Shown: piece after piece, positions 58,061 to 64,000 of the stretch
Layout of the letters: every line of letters starts with the position of its first letter
Position numbering within the stretch: position 1 is the stretch's first letter
Source: Marinobacter sp. NP-4(2019)
Lineage (GTDB): Bacteria > Pseudomonadota > Gammaproteobacteria > Pseudomonadales > Oleiphilaceae
Length of the DNA: 64,000 bases
Reading direction: 5' to 3'
NCBI RefSeq assembly: GCF_003994855.1
Contig: NZ_CP034142.1
Location: 4,216,001 to 4,280,000 of the forward strand
Notes under the pieces: generated by a model
Databases searched by the model: none
The model's input: only the letters and a program-made list of their open reading frames with translations
Told to the model about the DNA's origin: nothing
Translations under genes and position numbers: made by a program

Positions 58061-58438
58061 ATTTTCAGTCCTTCCTTCAAAAAGCCGTCGATAATAGGGC
58101 TCATCGATCCCCTCACCGAGGAAGCGACCGCTTTCGCTGTACTCCAGGATATCGACATCAATAGGGCGATCCTTGCGACTGCTGAGCGGGTCTGAGCGGT
58201 CCCGCCCGAGGGCTTCCTCCAGCTGGTTGAAGTGGTCCTTGAGCTGTGTCGGGGATAACGGACTGAACACCACCGCCAGCGCATTGAGAAACGGGCGTTC
58301 CGTGTCGATACCCCGGGGGCGGGTATGGATGACCGGCGACAGCCACAGGGAGTCGTGGCTTTCCAGCAGCCGGGTGACGGCCCTCACCAGGTTCTGTTCC
58401 GGATCGATGTTACTTCCCAGTCCACACAGGTACCACAT
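57899..58438 (-). CDS. folK: HPPK-like pyrophosphokinase (FolK family)
   Basis: Transfers pyrophosphate from ATP to 6-hydroxymethyl-dihydropterin in folate synthesis. The 179-residue product has MWYLCGLGSNIDPEQNL at the start, FLNALAVVFSPLSPTQLK, and SRKDRPIDVDILEY, i.e. the HPPK catalytic motif RPIDxDxL. The C-terminal part (about 125-179) is less conserved and is encoded antisense to folM. It lies 7 nt after the stop of the beta-helix/channel-like gene, so it ends that operon. It may be a second, divergent FolK. Confidence 0.8.
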   Translation of the reverse strand: MWYLCGLGSNIDPEQNLVRAVTRLLESHDSLWLSPVIHTRPRGIDTERPFLNALAVVFSPLSPTQLKDHFNQLEEALGRDRSDPLSSRKDRPIDVDILEYSESGRFLGEGIDEPYYRRLFEGRTENSVRASLTVAGHTLGQASATIHRDLRAGDEIVVQQGQHLHDHTVKASLTGQQGL

Positions 58439-58445
58439 GGCGGTG

Positions 58446-60143
58446 TTATCTCAGCAGCTTGCGAATGTAGGCACCCACCAATACGGTCACAAACAGCACT
58501 CCGATCATGGATTCCAGGGTGACCAGCACAGAGAGTAGCCCGGTGGCAGGTGGTTCCGGTGCACTCCACTGACCATAGAAACTGCTGATAAAACTCTGCA
58601 GGCTGAGCATTACCGCTTCTCCGGTTCTGACTCCGACCGTGATGAACGCTACCGCAAACAGGATTGCGATCATCAGCGCCGCCGCCAGAATATTCCGGAA
58701 CCGGATACCCCACCCGAAAACACCCCCGAGCAGGAATCGGCGCACCCTGTTGGTTTCCTTATGGTGCCGCATATGGAAAAAGGCGTGGTCTTCCTCCCGC
58801 AGGTGTCCGGTGGTGGACATCCAGTTCTTGAAGCGGGTGTAGGCTTCCGCCAGATGACGGCGGTCATCACCGCTCGGACGCGGCATCATCGCCCGCGCCA
58901 GCAAGCCGAAGGGCGGCGGCGTTGTCGAACGCCGGGCCGGTTTGGCACCGTAGATCAGGGACACTGGATCAAACCACGCCTGTTCGGCGTGGAAACGTGC
59001 CATCTCTACCCTCGGGGTACCTTCCTCGGGCGCTTCCAGTTCCAGCATCCAGGCCTGACTCACCGATGAGCCGTTCAGACACAAGCGGCCACGGAAATGA
59101 TGCCCGGTCATCCGCAGGTGGCGGCCCACCAGGGTATCCTGGATGCCGATGCCGGCGTCTTCGTCCGTCACCGTCACCCGATCCAGCCAGAGGTCCGCAG
59201 CCAGTTCACAGTTCTCCACCAGGATGGATTCCGCTGCCAGTTCCCCCAGCCGCAACTGGTTCAGATGGCTGCGGCGGATTTCAATACAGCCTGACACTGT
59301 ATACCCTTCCATCAACAACCCGCCGTCAAAACAGTTTCTGCTCAACTGTTCGGCGTGGTAACTCTGGCGGCCAATATAGACCTGACCCAGGAACGGAGAA
59401 TCGTTCACCGGCGCCTCATCCTGGACCGCCAGTAGTTGCACCGGCGCCTGGAAGCTGCCGTTCAGTGCCAGACAGCCACTCAGGGTCATTTCGTTGAGCC
59501 AGAGCATGTCGTCGCTGCCACGGGTACCGAATTCCATCAGCACAGAACAGGCCCGTATGCCCCGGAACGAGATACCACCAGCACCGCTGAAATCGCAGCC
59601 GAACATGACGACGCTGCCATCCAGGCGCCCGGACTTCAGACTGAAATGATTGTTGAAGCGGCAGTTGAGGCACCAGAAACTGCCCCGGAATCGAGCCCCG
59701 AGCCAGCGGAAATCACCCACCACCTGGCAATTGATCAGCACGATGGATCCGGAAAAATCCAGGCCGGACTGTTCCGAGCCGTCAATGACCGCATTGGCAA
59801 TCACGGTCACCCCGTCTGCCGAAGCCACAGCCGCCAGGAACTCCGCCTCGGTCACCTGGCGCGGCTGCTCCGATGGCAAACCCAGCCCATGGCTGTCTAA
59901 CGCCACCCCTTGCGCCTCGACAGTATTGAGTACCTCACGTACCACCAGCGTCACACCATCCCGTCGATCACGACCGAGCCGTACCCGGACACCCTGACCA
60001 ACGGTGACCGCCGGATAGCCCGCCTGCTGGAACGGACGCCAGTGACTGTAGGCCAGCCGCTGATCCTCGGTCACCAGCACAAGAAAACGACCGGCTTTCA
60101 GATCGGAATGTATGACCCGGGCAAGAACGGTTTCTTCGGTCAA
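58446..60143 (-). CDS. Novel membrane protein: OB-like, beta-helix and channel-like pore
   Basis: The product of 565 residues. Residues 1-75 resemble a cold-shock/OB-like barrel (VLARVIHSDLKAGRFLVLVT, VTVGQGVRVRLGRD). About 95-380 repeat short beta rungs typical of a right-handed beta-helix (VIDGSEQSGLDFSGSIVLIN, CRFNNHFSLKSGRLDGSVVM, SGCIEIRRSHLNQLRLGELA). The C-terminus has TM1 (about 485-510), a pore-loop-like stretch (MLSLQSFISSFYGQW) and TM2 (LESMIGVLFVTVLVGAYIRK), the layout of two-helix K channels, but the TVGYG filter is absent. No known function. It overlaps the metallo-hydrolase stop by 4 nt (ATGA). Confidence 0.75.
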   Translation of the reverse strand: MTEETVLARVIHSDLKAGRFLVLVTEDQRLAYSHWRPFQQAGYPAVTVGQGVRVRLGRDRRDGVTLVVREVLNTVEAQGVALDSHGLGLPSEQPRQVTEAEFLAAVASADGVTVIANAVIDGSEQSGLDFSGSIVLINCQVVGDFRWLGARFRGSFWCLNCRFNNHFSLKSGRLDGSVVMFGCDFSGAGGISFRGIRACSVLMEFGTRGSDDMLWLNEMTLSGCLALNGSFQAPVQLLAVQDEAPVNDSPFLGQVYIGRQSYHAEQLSRNCFDGGLLMEGYTVSGCIEIRRSHLNQLRLGELAAESILVENCELAADLWLDRVTVTDEDAGIGIQDTLVGRHLRMTGHHFRGRLCLNGSSVSQAWMLELEAPEEGTPRVEMARFHAEQAWFDPVSLIYGAKPARRSTTPPPFGLLARAMMPRPSGDDRRHLAEAYTRFKNWMSTTGHLREEDHAFFHMRHHKETNRVRRFLLGGVFGWGIRFRNILAAALMIAILFAVAFITVGVRTGEAVMLSLQSFISSFYGQWSAPEPPATGLLSVLVTLESMIGVLFVTVLVGAYIRKLLR

Positions 60144-60868
60144 AGGGCGAACTCCTGACCCTGACGGGCAAAGCCGGCAAACTCCCGTTCCACTTCTGCA
60201 CGATGTTGCTCGAAATTGTCTTCGTAGCTCATCAGGTACATACGCTCACGCAGCGCGCCCGAATAGTGTTCGCGGAGTTCACGAACCGAGGCATGGACCG
60301 GGTTCCAATCCGACAGGGTGGCATCGTGAAGAATGGTCTGCGGCGCAAATCTCGCCACCAGATCAGGAATCGGGCGAGTGTCGCCACTGAACAGCAGGTG
60401 ATCGTTGATCATCAGGCCATAGGACGGTTTTTCCGGGGTATGCCGGTTCTGGAACGGCTGCAACCTGACGCCCTCGAACTCGAAGGGCTGGTCGTCCAGC
60501 AGAACCACATCAAAAAAGTCCGTCAGCTCCGCAGGCCCTTCCCCCACCTGCCCCATCACCCCCTTCAGGGTGTGCTCCCACAATTCTTCATAAACCCCGG
60601 GAGGTAAATACAGCACAGGTTTGAAGTCGTAACGGAAACGACACTCGTATCCCAGCCGTTCCAGGCCAAAGCAGTGGTCCGCATGGGCATGGGTGATGAA
60701 GACGGCGTCGACATCAGCCAGGGTCAGCCCCCGATCCCGCAACGCGAACTTGATGGTATAGCCGGCATCAATCAGTAACCGGCGGCCACCGGCCTCTACC
60801 ATGGCGTTATTATTCCAGTGGTCAATCGCTTCGGAGTGGCCAACTCCCAGCATGGTCAAGACAGCCAT
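60140..60868 (-). CDS. MBL-fold metallo-hydrolase
   Basis: The product of 242 residues has the metallo-beta-lactamase fold: MLGVGHSEAIDHWNNNAMVE, the metal motif FITHAHADHCFGLERL (HxHxDH), the second-site Asp in LLFSGDTRPIP, and a likely His in HDATLSDWNPVHASVRE. The RNase Z-like spacing makes a nuclease or phosphodiesterase role possible; no substrate is known. First gene of a three-gene operon with the beta-helix/channel-like protein (4-nt overlap) and folK. Confidence 0.88.
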   Translation of the reverse strand: MAVLTMLGVGHSEAIDHWNNNAMVEAGGRRLLIDAGYTIKFALRDRGLTLADVDAVFITHAHADHCFGLERLGYECRFRYDFKPVLYLPPGVYEELWEHTLKGVMGQVGEGPAELTDFFDVVLLDDQPFEFEGVRLQPFQNRHTPEKPSYGLMINDHLLFSGDTRPIPDLVARFAPQTILHDATLSDWNPVHASVRELREHYSGALRERMYLMSYEDNFEQHRAEVEREFAGFARQGQEFAL

Positions 60869-61035
60869 ACTCAGGTCCTTTTCAGATTACGGGGCGGCTC
60901 ACCTCGGTGAGCACCTTGAACAGCGATCCTATTACATGCAAGCCTTGGCGATCAAAGACCTATAGTATCATCTCCGGAGACCGGCGAGCCGGCGCCCGGC
61001 CGGCCATTCACATTGTTTAAAGGGCTTACACAACC

Positions 61036-61476
61036 ATGCCAACCCATACACCAGAAGCGCTCCGTGCCATTTTAACCAGCATTCGCACCATTGCCCTGGT
61101 GGGCGCCAGCAACAAATCCCACCGCCCCAGCCATGAGGTCATGGCGTATATGCAAAGCCGGGGCTATCGGGTCATCCCGGTCAATCCAAAGCTGGCCGGC
61201 CAACAGCTGCTCGGGGAAACGGTTTACGCCGATCTCAACGCATTGCCCGAACCGGTGGACATGGTGGAACTGTTTCTGGCACCGGAACGCACCGGACCGG
61301 TGATCAATGCCGCGATTAAACTCAACATTCCGGTGGTGTGGATGCAGGTTGGCGTGATCAATGAGGAAGGCGCCCGGAAAGCGGAAGCCGCCGGCCTGAC
61401 CGTTGTTATGGATCGCTGTCCAAAGCAGGAGATTCCGCGACTCGGCGTACCGCCGATCACCGGTGGCTCGCTCTAG
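61036..61476 (+). CDS. CoA-binding domain protein
   Basis: The product of 146 residues forms a single Rossmann-type CoA-binding domain: IALVGASNKSHRPSHEVMAY, YRVIPVNPKLAGQQLLGE, VDMVELFLAPERTGPVINA, VVWMQVGVINEEGARKAEAA, and VVMDRCPKQEIPRL with a Cys that binds CoA in relatives. Such stand-alone proteins (YccU-like) are widespread; their function is not settled. Its own promoter is probably in the 167-nt gap before it, although no clear -35/-10 could be fixed. Confidence 0.9.
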   Translation: MPTHTPEALRAILTSIRTIALVGASNKSHRPSHEVMAYMQSRGYRVIPVNPKLAGQQLLGETVYADLNALPEPVDMVELFLAPERTGPVINAAIKLNIPVVWMQVGVINEEGARKAEAAGLTVVMDRCPKQEIPRLGVPPITGGSL

Positions 61477-61704
61477 TGTCAGGGTATTCATGCCGGGCCA
61501 TCCTGTGACCCACGACCTGTTCGAACTGTCGGCCTTCTGCCATACTCACTGCAAGCAATCCGAAGACTGGCAAATCCATGAGATTCAGGCGAAATACAGC
61601 AAGGCGGCGTATACAACAAGAGGCCGGTGGCCGCCCGTAACCCTCATAATCAAACACAATCTGCCGATAGATACTGTTGTTGGTGCACCAGACCGGAGTG
61701 AAGT

Positions 61705-63972
61705 GTGGAAAAACCTGAATCAGTGACAAACAAAGTCGTCAAAGGGCTTCTGCACCCCGTTTTTCCAGTACTGATTCTTATCGTTTTTCTCGGATTTGCT
61801 TCTGTTCTCAAATACGGCATAGAGCGGCAGGACAGGCACCAGCTTGAAAACAACCTGGCCGGCGAAACCCAAGCCATGGCCGTCAACCTCGAGCGGGAAT
61901 TCCTGGCCCACGTACAAGCGATTCGCCGCATGGCAAGACGCCTTGAGGCGAATCCGAACATGACGAAAGAGTTGTGGCGCGAGGACGCCAGAAACTATCT
62001 GGACGACTTCGGCGTCTATCAGGCCCTGGAATGGATTGACCGGCAGTTCGTGATTCGCTGGCTGGAACCCCTGTCCGGCAACGAAGAGGTGATCGGCTAC
62101 AATGTGGCGTTTTCCCCGGAACGCCGCACGGCTCTGGAGGCTGCGCAAGCCAACGGCACCATCGATATCTCCGGTGTGATCGACCTCAGGCAGGGGGGCA
62201 AGGGCCTGGTCATCTATGTTCCGGTGCACTCCGGCGATGAAAACAACGGATTCATCGCCGGCGTCTTCCAGATGGAAACCCTGGCTCGCCAATTACTGAC
62301 CCGCAGGGTCCTGGACGCCTTCCATATTCGCATTTCTGAAGATGATGCCCTTGCCTACGAACTCAACATAGACGGCGAGTTTGCCACTGATTATTCCCAC
62401 ACCGTCGACGTGGACCTGCCGACGATGAACTGGTCGCTGACGGTTACCCCGTCAACCGACTGGGTCAACAACCGCAAGAGCATATGGCCCTGGGCTACGT
62501 TTACCTCCATTCTGTTCATGGGGATACTGACCAGCCTGACAACGTTGCTGGTCCAGATCTTGCTCAAGCGCAATCGCGCCCTGTTGAAGACCCGTAAAGA
62601 ACTGGAGTTTGAAATAGACCAGCGCAAAGCGGTGCAGCAGGATCTGCTCCGCCTGGAATCCACCGACGCCCTGACCGGACTCGCAAACCGCCGTTTCTTC
62701 ATGGAAGACCTCAGCCACACCCTCAGCATTGCCGACCGGCAGATGCGCCAGGTCGCTCTGGTGATGATGGATCTCGACCGCTTCCAGATGCTCAACGACA
62801 CCCTTGGCCACCAGTTCGGGGACGAATTGCTGATCAAGGTATCCGAGCGCCTGAACAGCCTGAGCAGTGAGAAGGTCCTGGTGGCCTACTCCGGTGGAGA
62901 CGAGTTCATGATCTGCCAGCAACATGTAGACAGCCTGGACGACGTCATTCATCTGCTGGGCCAGATCAAGCAATGTTTCTCAGAACCTTTCGAGGTCCAG
63001 AATCAGGCCCACTGCGTCACCGCGACCATGGGCGTTGCGGTCTATCCACAGAGTGGTCTGGATACCGACACCCTACTCCGTAATGCCGATATTGCCCTAT
63101 ACCGGGCCAAGGAGCAGGGACGCAACACCTACCAGTTCTATACCGAAGGCATGCAGGAGCGGGAGGTCATGCGCCTGGAACTGGATAAGGACCTCAGTCA
63201 GGCGCTTGCCAACGACGAGTTTGTGCTCCACTTCCAGCCACAGGTCGACCTGGAAAGCACCAGAATCAACAGTGCTGAGGCCCTGATACGATGGCAACAC
63301 CCGCGCCGTGGACTGCTGCCTCCAATCGAGTTTATCCCGCTGGCCGAGGAGAGCGGCCGCATCACCGAGATCGGACGCTGGGTCGTGATGGCCGCCTGTC
63401 AGCAGCTTGCCCGGTGGCGCGGTACGCCTTTCGAGCATCTCAGGGTTGCGGTCAACCTCTCTGGACGTGAGCTGGATGATGAAAGTCTGGTGGACCATAT
63501 TCAGGAAGCCCTGGAGACCCACAAGGTGCCGCCACACCAGTTGGAGGTGGAGCTGACTGAAGAAATCTTTATCCAGAACATCGAACACAATCTCAATCAG
63601 CTGTCCCGGCTCCACCAGTTGGGCGTCCACCTTGCCATCGATGATTTCGGGGTGGGCTACTCATCACTGGGCTATCTGCGGGACTTTCCGGTCGACTTGC
63701 TGAAAATCGACCGCTCATTTATTACCGAGGTCACCGAGCGGCACGACGATGCGGTGATCACCCGGGCGGTGATCAATCTGGCACACAACCTTGGCATCCG
63801 GGTTGTGGCGGAGGGTGTCGAGACCATGGAGCAGTTGGCGTTCCTGAAGGATCACCAGTGTGACCTGGCCCAGGGGTACCTGATCAGTCGGCCGGTTCCC
63901 GCTGCCGCACTGGAAAAAGCCCTGAGCGAAGGTACTATGGTTACCGACGTTCCGGCGGATAGCCGCATCTAG
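61705..63972 (+). CDS. Sensor GGDEF-EAL protein (c-di-GMP turnover)
   Basis: The product of 755 residues. TM1 at about 13-32, a periplasmic CHASE-like sensor (about 40-250: FLAHVQAIRRMARRLEANPN, IGYNVAFSPERRTALEAAQA), TM2 at about 262-285, then GGDEF (LTGLANRRFFMEDLSHTLSI; SGGDEF at 397-401) and EAL (LHFQPQVDLESTRINSAEAL with EAL at 525-527; DDFGVGYSSLGYLRDFPVD; VAEGVETMEQLAFL). Both active-site motifs are intact, so cyclase, phosphodiesterase or both are possible. GTG 61705 with CGGAG upstream is chosen. It completes just before the window edge. Confidence 0.93.
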   Translation: MEKPESVTNKVVKGLLHPVFPVLILIVFLGFASVLKYGIERQDRHQLENNLAGETQAMAVNLEREFLAHVQAIRRMARRLEANPNMTKELWREDARNYLDDFGVYQALEWIDRQFVIRWLEPLSGNEEVIGYNVAFSPERRTALEAAQANGTIDISGVIDLRQGGKGLVIYVPVHSGDENNGFIAGVFQMETLARQLLTRRVLDAFHIRISEDDALAYELNIDGEFATDYSHTVDVDLPTMNWSLTVTPSTDWVNNRKSIWPWATFTSILFMGILTSLTTLLVQILLKRNRALLKTRKELEFEIDQRKAVQQDLLRLESTDALTGLANRRFFMEDLSHTLSIADRQMRQVALVMMDLDRFQMLNDTLGHQFGDELLIKVSERLNSLSSEKVLVAYSGGDEFMICQQHVDSLDDVIHLLGQIKQCFSEPFEVQNQAHCVTATMGVAVYPQSGLDTDTLLRNADIALYRAKEQGRNTYQFYTEGMQEREVMRLELDKDLSQALANDEFVLHFQPQVDLESTRINSAEALIRWQHPRRGLLPPIEFIPLAEESGRITEIGRWVVMAACQQLARWRGTPFEHLRVAVNLSGRELDDESLVDHIQEALETHKVPPHQLEVELTEEIFIQNIEHNLNQLSRLHQLGVHLAIDDFGVGYSSLGYLRDFPVDLLKIDRSFITEVTERHDDAVITRAVINLAHNLGIRVVAEGVETMEQLAFLKDHQCDLAQGYLISRPVPAAALEKALSEGTMVTDVPADSRI

Positions 63973-64000
63973 CCGGCGCCGTTTAACTGTCGTTTCGGAC

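Noticed and set aside
1..64000. tRNA, rRNA and CRISPR search by eye
   Set aside because: No tRNA-like cloverleaf, rRNA segment, or array of regularly spaced short repeats was recognised.

Overview
The window looks like chromosomal DNA of a Marinobacter-type marine gammaproteobacterium. This is an inference from the gene content and order: a complete Pseudomonas-style Pil-Chp chemosensory cluster, the gshB-tonB-algH-ruvX-pyrR-pyrB-pyrC' operon, a zur-znuC-znuB operon, TRAP transport genes, and moderate-to-high GC coding DNA. No rRNA, tRNA, CRISPR array, prophage or intact insertion sequence was seen.

Layout. 1-2.3 kb: the 3' end of hslO (Hsp33) and pckA, each followed by a terminator. 2.3-14.8 kb: an accessory-looking stretch of short, mostly single-gene units (unknown beta-rich protein, DUF3703, ABM monooxygenase, secreted intradiol dioxygenase, Gfo/Idh oxidoreductase, small three-helix membrane protein, TetR-YciI pair, two or three methyltransferases, divergent CMD/HxlR pair, VOC, DUF899, YnfA, NfsA-like nitroreductase). 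It holds gene debris (a duplicated pckA 3' end, two fragments of other genes) and several repeats. 14.8-21.8 kb: a tripartite RND efflux operon with a divergent AraC regulator. 21.8-26.6 kb: a TRAP-type system (fused permease, TatT-like lipoprotein, solute-binding protein) with an HU gene set between its parts. 26.8-32.5 kb: gshB, tonB, algH, ruvX, pyrR, pyrB and the zinc-ligand-less pyrC', all on the minus strand. 32.8-46.2 kb: pilG, pilH, pilI, pilJ, pilK, chpA, chpB, chpC. 46.3-48.4 kb: zur-znuC-znuB. 48.5-49.8 kb: an orphan membrane PAS protein and a CDGSH protein. 49.8-53.0 kb: arsenate resistance (ArsC-ArsR fusion, arsenic-type GAPDH, ArsJ). 53.3-56.5 kb: patatin, a membrane diguanylate cyclase and an alpha/beta hydrolase. 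56.7-60.9 kb: folE-folM facing an operon of metallo-hydrolase, beta-helix/channel-like protein and folK. 61.0-64 kb: a CoA-binding protein and a CHASE-like/GGDEF/EAL protein.

How the parts work together. The Pil-Chp set controls type IV pilus twitching, and the two c-di-GMP enzymes plausibly tie into surface behaviour. In the ars operon GAPDH makes 1-arseno-3-phosphoglycerate and ArsJ exports it, while the fused ArsC-ArsR joins arsenate reduction to regulation. Zur controls the zinc importer genes it is co-transcribed with.

Observations most worth a second look: (1) a family of long palindromes with paired arm changes bracketing gap-arsJ, one of them in a tandem array with a 75-bp period; (2) a membrane protein joining an OB-like domain, a beta-helix and a K-channel-like pore that lacks the TVGYG filter, in an operon with a metallo-hydrolase and folK; (3) an apparent one-base loss in a G-run at the pyrB/pyrC' junction; (4) the ArsC-ArsR fusion; (5) ChpA with about ten phosphotransfer-like segments, one carrying Gln in place of His; (6) duplicated pckA 3' ends flanking an unknown gene.
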